Positions 1-8,672 are shown, numbered from the stretch's first letter. The stretch is DNA of 64,000 nucleotides from Labia minor (GCA_963082975.1 OY720348.1:55145564-55209563); one strand, 5' to 3'. The notes: generated from the sequence alone by a model not told the origin. Translations and numbers: made by a program.

Positions 1-2
1 TC

Positions 3-1808
3 CACTTGTTTAGTGATTCTAAAGTTGTTTTAAGTTGGGTCCTTTCCGATCCCAACCGATTTAAAACTTACATTTCCAATCGAATAACTCATATACAAAA
101 TTTAGACTTTTCTCCCACTCATTCTTATATATCTACTGAATTGAATCCTGCTGATTTAGCCACTAGGTCAATCAGCATTTCTAAATTTATATCTAATCCT
201 TTATGGCAAACAGGTCCATTGGATATTTATTCAAATGTATTACCTTTTGATAAAAGCTTATGTGCTAATGCACTTGATCATTCTTTATTAGAAGAAAAGG
301 CTGATGCCTCCTTATTTATTTTATCCCTAAAAAATAAGTTTAACTATATTGAAAATTTTATACAAAATTATTCCTCCTTTTATAAATTAGTTATTCATAT
401 TGCCACTTGGCACAAGTATTTTGAATATCTTAAGTTTAAACTAGCGGCCTCTAAAAGCAATTCTCAAATTAAGAATTGTTTCAATGGTTTAACTTCAGAG
501 GATTTAAATCGAGCTAAATTGTTTTTAATAAAAAATGCTCAGAATTTCTATTATTCCCAGGACATCAAAAATTTGTCACAAAACAAAGATGTCGAAAACT
601 CATCTCTTAAATTGCTTTCACCTTTTTTAGACAGTGAAAATTATTTGCGCTTAGGTGGGCGTATAAATAAATCCAAATTTTCTTACAATTTTAAACACCC
701 ATATTTACTCCCCTCTGAGAGTTTCTTAATCCCTCTTTTAATTCGTTATTATCACTTGCGTACCATGCATATGGGACCTAGCGCCCTTCAGGCATTTCTT
801 AATAGCCATTTGTGGATTCCTCGACGTCGAAAACTCATTCGAAAAGTCTGTTTCGATTGCATTACTTGCAAGGCTCAGAAATCACAAAATGTTAAAACCC
901 CTATAGGTGATTTACCTATTGACAGGTTAAACATAGCACCCAATTTTTCAACTGTCATGATCGATTATGCCGGTCCTTTTGAAGCCTCTTTAGTTAGAAA
1001 AAAGGGTCAAATTTATGTAAAAACTTATGCTTTACTATTCAAATGTCTTGTTACAAAAGGGGTGCATATTGAATTGTGTTATGATCTTACCACCTCTTCC
1101 TTTATGAACGCTTTTAAACGTTTTGTAGCACGACGAGGTTGCCCTCGCAAAATTTATTCCGATAACGCCACTACCTTTGTTTCGGCCAGTAAAATTTTAA
1201 AGTCTGATTATAAATATTTAATAACACAATTTCAGAACCCGCTATTTAAAAATTATCTTTTAGAACATAATATTGATTGGCATTTTTCACCTCCCCTGTC
1301 CCCTCATATGAACGGATTAATAGAGAACGCAGTCAAGGCACTTAAATTTCATCTCAAAAGAGTTAGGTCAAATCTAAAATTTTCCGTCTCCGAGCTGTCT
1401 ACCCTCTTGGATGTAGCCGAGTCATTCATTAACATGCGTCCTCTGTTTCATATCCTTGCAGACGACGGTGAGGTTGATATCTTAACCCCTTCACATTTTT
1501 TGCTTTCTAAACCTGTTTCTCTTTCTCTGGCCTCAGATGGTTTTGTGGAGAATATAAATTTAAGTACTAGATATAAAATGGTTCAGAATGTAACTTCGCA
1601 ATTGTGGCGCACCTGGTCTAAATCATATGTTGCCCAATTGCAACTTAAAGCCAAAGTAAAAAATTGTACAAATTTAAATGTAAACGACATTGTTTTGATC
1701 AAAGACCTGTCTTTGATACCTAACAACTGGGTAAAAGGTCGAGTGGTGAAATTATATTACAAATTTTTTTTAGATGGCTTGAACTATTCCAAGACAAAGA
1801 GAGTGTAA
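3..1808 (+). CDS. BEL/Pao retrotransposon pol, C-terminal part (RNase H end, integrase, C-terminal domain)
   Basis: This is the 3' part of a BEL/Pao polyprotein; the rest lies before the window. The frame is open from the window edge, so the first TTG is a leucine codon and not a start. It begins in RNase H (FSDSKVVLSWVL, then ELNPADLATR). Integrase follows: an HHCC zinc-binding region (H-x-MHMGPSALQ up to CFDCITCKAQ), then the D, D and E catalytic positions in MIDYAGPF, YSDNATTF and NGLIENAVKAL. The end looks like the DUF5641-type tail of Pao integrases (LWRTWSKSYVAQLQ, DIVLIKD, NWVKGRVV). The last dozen or so codons lie in the R1 repeat, so the natural C-terminus is probably replaced. Against the copy ending at 25264 it has an Arg for Thr change in HLKRV(R/T)SN. 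No stop or frameshift interrupts it. Confidence 0.93.
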   Translation, partial: HLFSDSKVVLSWVLSDPNRFKTYISNRITHIQNLDFSPTHSYISTELNPADLATRSISISKFISNPLWQTGPLDIYSNVLPFDKSLCANALDHSLLEEKADASLFILSLKNKFNYIENFIQNYSSFYKLVIHIATWHKYFEYLKFKLAASKSNSQIKNCFNGLTSEDLNRAKLFLIKNAQNFYYSQDIKNLSQNKDVENSSLKLLSPFLDSENYLRLGGRINKSKFSYNFKHPYLLPSESFLIPLLIRYYHLRTMHMGPSALQAFLNSHLWIPRRRKLIRKVCFDCITCKAQKSQNVKTPIGDLPIDRLNIAPNFSTVMIDYAGPFEASLVRKKGQIYVKTYALLFKCLVTKGVHIELCYDLTTSSFMNAFKRFVARRGCPRKIYSDNATTFVSASKILKSDYKYLITQFQNPLFKNYLLEHNIDWHFSPPLSPHMNGLIENAVKALKFHLKRVRSNLKFSVSELSTLLDVAESFINMRPLFHILADDGEVDILTPSHFLLSKPVSLSLASDGFVENINLSTRYKMVQNVTSQLWRTWSKSYVAQLQLKAKVKNCTNLNVNDIVLIKDLSLIPNNWVKGRVVKLYYKFFLDGLNYSKTKRV

Positions 1809-1900
1809 ATTTTGGTGATAATGTGTCTGTTTGTGCGCGTCAGTAATAGCTACCAAACTAATCCACGTTTTACCGCTAGTATTAATTTCTCCAATTACTT

Positions 1901-1936
1901 GGGGGGTGGGAGTGGGGCAGGGGAAGAGGGGAGAGG
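1901..1936 (+). promoter_or_regulatory. Purine-rich tract, possible polypurine primer site
   Basis: A 36-base, almost pure G/A run lies about 90 bp after the pol stop, where an LTR retrotransposon keeps the polypurine tract that primes plus-strand DNA synthesis. An LTR should follow at once, but the next bases do not match the candidate 5' LTR at 19362-19708, so it may be a relic or coincidental. Copies: 13587-13622, 25357-25392, 37005-37040, 46920-46955, 58680-58715. Confidence 0.4.
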
Positions 1937-2027
1937 CGCCAAAAAGTTCTATTAATCCAATAGGTTACATTACGAATCAGAAAATAAACTTATCATATTA
2001 TCTATTCGTCAATTCAATAGGATCATG

Positions 2028-2030
<3 letters not shown>

Positions 2031-2064
<34 letters not shown>
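2031..2064. repeat. (TA)n microsatellite in R1
   Basis: Uninterrupted TA tract between the purine-rich region and the cloverleaf. Its length differs in every R1 copy, giving a handy marker for telling copies apart. Confidence 0.9.
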
Positions 2065-2067
<3 letters not shown>

Positions 2068-2132
2068 CATAATTCATATATATATATATATATTAATTCA
2101 TTTCTTTTCATATTAAATAAGTGAAATTTTAT

Positions 2133-2231
2133 AAATACTATGTATATACTAGCTGCTTAGAGCGCCTTCGGCGCTCTTCACACCTAGACGGGGGCTCCGC
2201 CCCCTGTACCCCCGAGTGTTACATAGTATTT
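2133..2231 (+). other. 99-nt cloverleaf-like palindromic element, copy 1
   Basis: Outer arms AAATACTATGTA (2133-2144) and TACATAGTATTT (2220-2231) are perfect 12-bp complements. Between them are two GC-rich hairpins: GAGCGCC/GGCGCTC with a 3-nt loop (2160-2176) and GGGGGC/GCCCCC with a 3-nt loop (2190-2204). The GC content stands out sharply from the AT-rich surroundings. Drawn out, this is an outer stem enclosing two stem-loops, so the DNA or its RNA could fold into a multi-arm junction. Function unknown. Confidence 0.85.
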
Positions 2232-2381
2232 GGTTGAAAGTAGTAAAAGGTTTTCATCCATTTTGTTTCAATCAGTATATTACATAAAACATTCATTTCT
2301 TTTTGTGGTCTTATTTAAAATATATTTTAATTTAATCAGTAAATTAATTATATATATATATTATTATTGTATATTTTATAT

Positions 2382-2740
2382 CTATCTATCTATGTCGCTC
2401 AAAGATACTCGAAAGTTCTTGGCCACATTTCTCCAAATGTCCCTATCCTGAGCCCTTGTCCCATCTCTCTTACGCCCCTTCCTACGCGTCCTTGGTTTTC
2501 CAAGCGGACGTTTTCCAATCGGTCTCTCCCCACCAATATCTTTTTCCTCTCCCATTCTAGCCACGTGCCCTGCCTATCGCAACTTTTTCCCTTTTATAAC
2601 CCTAACTATTTCTGAAGGTGCAGAGGTCATGCAATTTCTTGTTATGCAGTCTCCCCCATTCCCCGGTGACCTCATCTTTCTTTGGCCAATAAATGCAGGC
2701 AAGAATTCTATTCTCAAATACTCTGATAATGCAACAGGCA
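2382..2740 (-). pseudogene. Decayed LINE reverse transcriptase, C-terminal fragment
   Basis: Read on the minus strand, 2740 to about 2602 gives RVFENRIL...KKDEVTGEWGRLHNKKL. About 2610 to 2382 in another frame gives IVRVIKGKKLR, a TAG stop, AGHVARMGEE, then RPIGKRPLGKPR and RAQDRDIWRN. These follow in order the conserved tail of arthropod non-LTR retrotransposon RT proteins (RVFENR, DEVTGEW, RVIK-RRxRWAGHVARMGE, GKRPLGRPR, AQDRDxWR). The TAG replaces the expected Trp of RWAGHVARMG. At least one frameshift and one stop are present and both ends are truncated, so it is a dead fragment. All three units share the same damage, so decay predates amplification. Confidence 0.8.
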
Positions 2741-2764
2741 AAATAATTTTTTTATATATTCCCT

Positions 2765-4230
2765 TTGATAATAATTTTGATGAGATAAGCCTCTTTATTG
2801 CAAGATAACAGGCGTTTCCCGATTGCAACCCCGAATTAAATTCTTCTCAAATATTATTATCCTTCGTGATTACATTCAATTTTTCTACATATTCAAATTC
2901 TACATTTTGTATATTAAGATTTTGTATGTTAATACCTGACCTCTTTGTTACGAAATATTTTTTCTTATCACTATTAATTTCAAACCTCCATTAATTTTTC
3001 CTCGCTATCTGTAATTGCAATTGCCGAATCTCCTATTATATTTAAGTCGTCCTTGTAACCTAATAGTTTACAATTGATTTCCGCATCTTATTTTTTCTTT
3101 AGTACCTTTAAGACAAATATTAAGATCAAAATATGAAAAAGTTTATGCTGATCTATATTGAGTCATGTGTATGTTTTACTAAATTCTACAAATAATAGTG
3201 AACAGAAATATTGAAATCGCGTTTTTTTTCCTAATATCTGTCATAATGAAAATATCTTAATTAATGTTGGTCGATTTGGCCTGAACCCGCAATGATATCT
3301 TCTAATATTTCCTCCGCCTATGGTTCTTAAGTATTGTATATGTTATAATAGTGAAATAGAGTATAATATTTCTTGATCATTACATTTTGGTATTTTATTT
3401 TCATTGCTAGATTATTATTGAATATTTTTAATTATAATGAAATTTGAGAAAATGCAAAAATAGAGACTTGAGACAATTTATAAAAATTAACGGTATAAAA
3501 CTATAGATAAATTGCCAATATATACATTTATTAAGTTCATTTATTAATTTTTTTAGATCATAGTTATTTTCCTCCTTTAAATGAAACTTATCTAATTCTG
3601 TGGTGCTAGGGGATTTGAAAATTATTAGTCGCAATATGAAGATTTCGCTTACAGTTTCTGTCATGTCCGACCTCCGTCCAACAGTTATTTCCCTCAAGTT
3701 TCTTGCTTCTCTAAATCATGTGATCTATATATTTAATTTTTTTGATTCATTGTAATAAAATTTAAACAAATAAAAATTTTCTCTTTGTTAATTTATATAA
3801 ATTTCAATTTAAACTGATTGTGAGTGATACGCTTTGCCAATACTCTGAATAATTTGTTTATAGAAATATTGAATGTTCTTAGCGAGATTTTTTAACCTTT
3901 CACTTTCCAATAGAAAAGAAGAAATATTCAAATTTATAGAAAGAATAAATAAAAATTAAGTTAAATATGATCTAAATATTTTATTAAATTAATTAAAATG
4001 GGAACTTTTAGAATAAATTATCTAATTGAATTGATATTTGAATATTAGAATTTAAAATAAAAAGTGAAATATTACAATAATTCTTTGATTGGGAATCGCT
4101 AGATAATTCATTGTTTAAAATGATTCCGATAGGGACAGTGAGCCGATAGATGCTCTTGAATGAACAACACGGAGAATTATATAAACTTTAAAAAATTAAT
4201 TCCTGCGGTTATTGATTAGATTATAATAAA
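2765..4230. other. AT-rich stretch without a recognisable gene
   Basis: No recognisable element. An 89-codon minus-strand open frame at 3428-3697 is kept in all units (26864-27133, 48425-48694), but the units are too young for that to mean selection, and its translation resembles nothing I know. Single-base differences here group units 1 and 3 against unit 2 (for example around 2940, 4120 and 4508). Confidence 0.5.
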
Positions 4231-4360
4231 ATGTATAGCCTATGTTACTCTAGAGGTATATAAGAATATTGTGATGTAATTTCATAGAAATCGGTTCAGC
4301 TAAATTCAGAGTCTATAAAATAGTAATTTTCCGGACAGACCGAAAGACAGACAGACAGAC
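4231..4360 (+). repeat. SINE/RTE-like repeat tail ending in (GACA)n
   Basis: Starts with atgtatagcctatgtta, contains tttcatagaaatcggttcag, and ends in a GACA/CAGA microsatellite. This arrangement resembles the 3' tails of many arthropod RTE-class LINEs and their SINE partners. No body or coding part is present. Assignment to a family is from pattern memory only. Copies: 27667-27796 and 49228-49357. Confidence 0.5.
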
Positions 4361-4456
4361 ATGAAAAATTCTAAAGTCACTTTTGGATTCTAGAGGTCAT
4401 GAAACGCGAAGATATGCAAAAATTTTTAAATTCTGAGCAATGTGCAGACAAAAACC

Positions 4457-4460
<4 letters not shown>

Positions 4461-4487
<27 letters not shown>
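4461..4487. repeat. (TA)n microsatellite
   Basis: Short TA run, variable between units, inside the segment that is also duplicated near 17630. Confidence 0.85.
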
Positions 4488-4491
<4 letters not shown>

Positions 4492-4573
4492 ATAAGATAA
4501 TGTCTATGTTGTTGAATTTATCAAATATCATATGGATTGAAATTAAAATAAGAAAAAATCTCGAGGAATCAAG

Positions 4574-4615
4574 TTAGTTCATAGTATGCATTGGCTGTCT
4601 ACGTACAAGGGGCTT
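4574..4615 (-). CDS. Exon E15 candidate, terminal
   Basis: After tttggatag reads KPLVRRQPMHTMN then TAA; follows E14 in phase 0 after an 868-bp intron. In the mosaic duplicates the VRR is VGR. Acceptor is weak, so this end is tentative. Confidence 0.35.
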   Translation of the reverse strand, partial: KPLVRRQPMHTMN

Positions 4616-5483
4616 CTATCCAAAACTCTTTTCAAGTTTTCTATTCTTTACAAACTTAATTAAAAAGAATGACAAATTCCTATCTAGCATTGAATAGTAG
4701 AATATAATTTAATAATTAGATAGAATCAATAAAAAAAGAAATAAGAAATTGGTTGGAAAAATCTAATACAAGTAATAATTGAAAAAATATGGAGTGTCTC
4801 CACTCGATTATCTCGCTAATTAGAATCCTAAAATATGATATTTAATATTAAATATCTTCTTCATCTAAATTTACAATTTACATTATTTGTAGCATATCTC
4901 AAATTTCAAATAAACGTAATTCTCTTTATATTTAATCAAATTTAAAGCATATTCTTTCTATAAGATATTGGAAATAAAAAATTCATTGCGTTCTTTTTAA
5001 AAGTTTGATGTGTATCTTTAGAAGAATTTCAGGAGTTTTCCAAAACTATCATCATTAAGGAATATTCATATTAATTTTATAAATTTTATATACTTTTGAA
5101 AAAATATTATACTGATTTAATACATATCCCGCCATCTATTGCGATTAGTGTTGACTACATTTAAAAGTTTTATATTAAAATATTATTTTCAATATTATTC
5201 ATTAAGTATATACATATATATAGCAATAATTAAAATTAAATAAGTTTAAATTAAACTGATTTAATAGTAAAATAATTATCCTTCTATTAAAGGAGAAATA
5301 CAAAGGAATAAATCAAAAGAATTGAAAAAAATCTCTCAACCAAGAACTGAAATCTAATTTCTAAATTATGATGAAATTCAAATATCTTGTTATATACTAA
5401 GGGTATATTTTATCATTATCATCTATAATATACTAAAAAAATTAAAAATTAAAATATATAATAAATACATATACAATACTTAC

Positions 5484-5549
5484 AATGGATTGATTAATGG
5501 TAGCTAATGGAGTCGACAAACACTTCAACCGGATCATCGTCTTCAATTC
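5484..5549 (-). CDS. Exon E14 candidate
   Basis: 66 nt, 22 codons, between tttgttttccag and gtaagt. The preceding intron is only 66 bp. Phase 0 reads ELKTMIRLKCLSTPLATINQ. A second frame reads IEDDDPVEVFVDS to a TAA, so the true frame is not certain. Units 2 and 3 have GFK and LPT variants here; unit 1 and all mosaic duplicates have ELK and LAT. Confidence 0.5.
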
Positions 5550-5615
5550 CTGGAAAACAAAGACTAATATGAAATAATGTTTTCCTGGAATAATTGATAT
5601 TGGAAATCTACTCAC

Positions 5616-5670
5616 CTTTTTAATGGATCCGTAAAAGTGAAAGATTGCCATCAACATCGATCGATGATAC
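5616..5670 (-). other. Exon E13 candidate without AG acceptor
   Basis: Ends at a strong donor (AAAAAG, gtgagt) and is open (YHRSMLMAIFHFYGSIKK). The pyrimidine tract before it ends in ttttcatg, with no AG in any of the six copies in the window. Its start is therefore only approximate. Confidence 0.35.
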
Positions 5671-5755
5671 ATGAAAAACAAGAATAAAAGACATATTTAT
5701 TAAGTATGAAAATAGATTAGAATAATATTAAAATATTTCTTAAAAAAATACTTAC

Positions 5756-5840
5756 GGCGGGGTTTTCACCCCTTGCAAATGCCCGAAGGATGATGATGAT
5801 GATTTGGAAGTCATTATGTTGTTCAATCTCTCTCTTGATT
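5756..5840 (-). CDS. Exon E12 candidate
   Basis: 85 nt between attattccag and gtaagt. Open as one base plus 28 codons (IKREIEQHNDFQIIIII then LRAFARGENPA). The first base completes an Arg codon begun in E11. The isoleucine run comes from an ATC repeat. Confidence 0.5.
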
Positions 5841-6038
5841 CTGGAATAATGTTGGACATCAAGTAAAACTAAAAAATTAAGAAAACATTTCACTTAGTAA
5901 TTTAATAAACGCGTGTAGTATCTTTATAAATTCATCAATGTAAATCTATCTAGAAATATCTATACAAGAAATTAAACATTGTAATATACATATATCTGGA
6001 TTATTTTGAAATGATATTCCATTCATAATTCTACTCAC

Positions 6039-6144
6039 CGTTGGTACATGCGCTTATTCTCATTAGCTTCTTCCATCATTTCTTAGTGACCAGAGTGACA
6101 GTAGAGTCAAGACATCACAGCATCATCCACGGGTACGAACATAT
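6039..6144 (-). pseudogene. Exon E11 candidate, disrupted
   Basis: Donor gtgagt is strong; acceptor atcaccatcag is fair. The frame that enters E12 correctly (EMMEEANENKRMYQ-R) has two stops upstream in the exon. A later acceptor (tcactaag, exon start 6081) would skip both stops, but neither choice fits the phase of E10. Unit 1 differs from units 2/3 by one base here. Confidence 0.4.
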
Positions 6145-6501
6145 CTGATGGTGATAGATAAAACATATTTTGATATATTAAAAATTATTTAAAACCTTTT
6201 TTAAACTTAAAACATAATAGTTGAAGAAGAGATAAGATAATAGTGAAATATTTTATTTTATCCTTTTATAGAAATTTCTATAATATACCATCATTAATAT
6301 TTGAAATTCAATTCAATGAATATTTATAATGTATATTATTTAATAGAAATTGGAGGATATCTATCATAGGAATAGGATTATATATGAAAAACTTAAAGAA
6401 TTTTTGGACAGTAGGAGAACTTGTGTAATATTTGAAAATTTAAAATAATATTTCAATATTAATTATTTAAAAATAGTAGAAAAAATAAATAAAATTCTTA
6501 C

Positions 6502-6596
6502 CCATTGATTGACCATTGTTTTTTATTTTCCTTTTTAGTAACCTTCATATTAGGTAGATGAAATCTTATGCTCGCTCCATTCCCTTCAAAGTAGAT
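6502..6596 (-). CDS. Exon E10 candidate
   Basis: 95 nt between cttgtttttag and gtaaga. Continues E9 in phase: IYFEGNGASIRFHLPNMK and on to QWSIN plus two bases. The only unit 3 change seen here (AGA to AGG) is a synonymous arginine. The next exon does not accept the two left-over bases. Confidence 0.5.
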
Positions 6597-6892
6597 CTAA
6601 AAACAAGAAATAGATTTATAATTAGTTCTGTGATTTCGAAATATTTACTTGTATATATTATTTATTATATCCAGTATATTCTTCTATATTGTAAGTTAGA
6701 AAAATCAAAGAATAATTAATAAAAAACAAAGAAAGTTTTTTAGATTTATTTTAACATTTTTTAAGAAGAATTACTGTCACAAAAATTTAAGTTCTAACAA
6801 TAAACGCCATTTAAAAATTATGTAATTTTAATTATATTTAAACATATTGATATTATTTCATGAAATATTATAGAAATAAAAATTCAACTCAC

Positions 6893-6981
6893 CGATAAGA
6901 TGTCTTGCAGTCGTTGTGATGTGATGCGATGAACTTCTGAACTGCGACAACATACCACCAAACCAAGTTCTTCAAATGATG
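6893..6981 (-). CDS. Exon E9 candidate
   Basis: Long C/T-rich tract before tctgaag/ag and donor gtgagt. Open: SFEELGLVVCCRSSEVHRIT and on to QDILS, phase 0 at its end. Start at 6981 suits E7; start at 6983 (after gaag) is also possible. Confidence 0.5.
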
Positions 6982-7112
6982 CTCTTCAGACAATGAAAAG
7001 AAAAAGAAATAGAAAAAAGATCATTAGTTAGAGTTGAATAGGATAAGAGAGAATAACGTTCCAAAAAAGAGGTTATAAATTGTATTTCAATTGAAATATA
7101 CATATAACCTAC

Positions 7113-7197
7113 CGTGGAGGCTACTTCATTGCGCCCTGATGTCTTCCCTGTACAGTCTATCCTATGCCAGACCAAATTCTATGGCACGGATGGCCAT
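7113..7197 (-). pseudogene. Exon E8 candidate with two stops, possibly alternative
   Basis: 85 nt between attattag and gtaggt. Reads MAIRAIEFGLA, TAG, DRLYREDIRAQ, TGA, SSLHG; both stops are one change from TGG. It leaves one base and fits E9, but not E7, so it could be an alternative to E7 or a chance open segment. Confidence 0.3.
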
Positions 7198-7295
7198 CTA
7201 ATAATATTTTCTATCTACGTGCAAAACACTCTTCTTGCTAGAAAAGATTGCAATCACGGAAACGGAAAAAAAACACTCCCGAACGCGCTTATTAG

Positions 7296-7740
7296 ACACA
7301 GTATGGTCTATTTTGTGTTTTAACTACCGAAGAAATGCGCAATTTAGAAGAAGAAGGAAAAAAAAAAGAAAAAGAAAAGCATAGATTAAGTGGGAAGCCG
7401 TTTGTGAGTATCTGTGGATCAGCTGAGAGTGACTTTGAGTTTTTGGATTACGATTGAACACCACATTCGTGGCAACCTGTAAAAAATGCCTACCTACCTA
7501 CAATGGGGATTCATGGCGTCCTCCATAGTAGGAGGAACACTCATGAAAAAGAGACTAAGCTTAGCTCCAAGGTAGTCAATACATCCTGGCGGGCTAATCC
7601 CATTAAGGAACATTGTTGAACTACCTTCACGAATGCCTGTCCAATACCATAGAGCCACGTCTTAGCCATTCTCAGTGATACACATTACTTTACACAAACA
7701 AGGGAATCGTCATTAAAAAAAAAAAAAAAAAAAAAAAAAA
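7296..7740 (+). mobile_element. Possible 5'-truncated poly(A) retroelement or processed-RNA insertion
   Basis: A plus-strand open segment from 7296 ends at TGA 7457 (VLTTEEMRNLEEEG, a Lys-rich run, then SGSAESD-like acidic end FEFLDYD). About 255 bp of GC-richer, UTR-like sequence follows and finishes in 26 A residues (7715-7740). Coding end, untranslated tail and poly(A) in that order is what a retrotransposed RNA leaves. I do not recognise the protein and see no clear target-site duplication. It lies inside an intron of the minus-strand locus. Poly(A) length is 26, 24 and 23 in units 1 to 3. Confidence 0.35.
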
Positions 7741-7748
7741 TGACGATT
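7705..7748. repeat. Poly(A) run bounded by inverted repeat
   Basis: AATCGTCATT and AATGACGATT flank the A-run and are perfect complements, so the tract could sit in the loop of a hairpin. May be coincidence created by target-site sequence. Confidence 0.7.
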
Positions 7749-7966
7749 TGGGAAGCACAAAACACATGCAGATAAACAATCCCTTAACATTTTCTGGCAC
7801 ATACCCGACTCCACCCACTAAATACTAAATAGGAAATACTAAAAAGGTGTTTCCTTTAATAGTTAGAAGCATGCAAAAACCAAACACCTTTTTTCTATTC
7901 TATTCTAAAATATTAATAATTCATTAAATTTAATGTTTCTAGTTTCTATCTATATTTATTGGCTAC

Positions 7967-8021
7967 CACAAAGGTTTGGAAGCGATGACTCAGGAGGCAT
8001 TTTCTTGAAGCATTCCTTTAT
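7967..8021 (-). CDS. Exon E7 candidate
   Basis: 55 nt between gatttacag and gtagcc. Continues E6 in phase 0: IKECFKKMPPESSLPNLC plus one base. That base joins in phase with E9 when E9 starts at 6981. Confidence 0.5.
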
Positions 8022-8109
8022 CTGTAAATCCCTAACAACAAACGATTAAGCCAAATAAATAAATAATCACCCCCCATACGCAACCTATCAGGCTAACAAT
8101 TCTAAATAC

Positions 8110-8197
8110 CTTCAAAGGAATTGATGATTCAGTAGATTGTAGATTTGCCATCCTTATTCTTCTATCTTCCAATTCTTTCTGTCTTCTATGGTAGCAT
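8110..8197 (-). CDS. Exon E6 candidate
   Basis: 88 nt between gtttttcag and gtattt. Open as one base plus 29 codons (CYHRRQKELEDRRIRMANLQ and on to SIPLK). The unit 1 versus units 2/3 difference here is TTG to TTA, a synonymous leucine change. To join E5 in phase, a later weaker acceptor (gacag) would be needed. Confidence 0.5.
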
Positions 8198-8213
8198 CTG
8201 AAAAACTCGAATC

Positions 8214-8241
8214 TAACTAACTAACTAACTAACTAACTAAC
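8214..8241. repeat. (AACT)n microsatellite
   Basis: About seven tandem AACT units in the intron before E6, in all three units. Confidence 0.9.
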
Positions 8242-8549
8242 AAACAATGTTAAATTTAAAATATTAATAGAAATATAGTATTTTTTATTGTAATATTTAA
8301 ATTTTGTCAATATTAAATTAAAATCATTACTACCACTAATGCCAGAATAATGAAAAAATATACGTTGAGTACTTATTTTTGGTGAGCTGTATTTATAAAA
8401 AATTTTGAAGAAACCAATATTATTCGAAGAGAATTGAATTTGCCATCAGCAAAAAGATGATACATGAAAATAAAAGAAAAACAAAAGACATATATAAGAT
8501 TGAGTATTCAAAATATAATACATTTTTTTTTATCACAAAAAGTACTAAC

Positions 8550-8672
8550 CTCGGAGTTATAAATAGGTTGCCCACTCGTAGTAGGTCACTCGACGATATC
8601 GATGAACTCGTACTTCTCACCATCTCCCTCCATATATACTAGTGGTCCAAATTTGTTTCGTGAATCCATGTT
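8550..8672 (-). pseudogene. Exon E5 candidate with in-frame TGA
   Basis: 123 nt, 41 codons, acceptor ctgaaag and donor gttagt. Frame from E4 reads NMDSRNKFGPLVYMEGDG and on to YEFIDIVE, then TGA at 8586-8588, then PTTSGQPIYNSE. The TGA is shared by all three units. A second possible donor (GATG, gtgaga) inside the exon would avoid the stop but changes the phase. Confidence 0.5.

Larger units (their letters stand above)
1758..2238 (+). repeat. R1 repeat, copy a (pol end to cloverleaf)
   Basis: The stretch from the last ~50 bp of pol to the motif ggttgaa is found again, without the rest of pol, at 13448-13880, and in the equivalent places of units 2 and 3. Order inside: a T-run, the DGLNYSK codons, a purine-rich tract, a (TA)n tract and the 99-nt cloverleaf palindrome. 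It is either an independent non-autonomous element inserted into pol or a mobile 3' fragment of the retrotransposon; the sequence alone does not decide. It differs from copy b mainly in T-run and TA length and a few substitutions. Confidence 0.8.

Noticed and set aside
1831..2028. 65-codon open frame after pol (also near 13517, 25287, 36935, 46850 and 58610)
   Set aside because: Runs through the purine-rich tract and R1 and starts at a non-ATG codon; appears only because R1 is repeated.
2160..2204. Bacterial rho-independent terminator or bacterial insertion
   Set aside because: Hairpins are GC-rich but lack a following T-run, and the surroundings are plainly eukaryotic; kept as part of the cloverleaf.
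4344..4361. CRISPR-like short repeats (gaca)n
   Set aside because: Simple microsatellite with no spacers; the genome is eukaryotic.
5442..5681. Single 79-codon minus-strand protein
   Set aside because: Crosses a clear 66-bp intron with GTGAGT and TTTTCCAG, so it is better read as two exons.
6972..7323. Open frames on both strands around 7100-7200
   Set aside because: Overlap each other in antisense and cross splice signals; the minus-strand segment 7113-7197 is better treated as exon E8.
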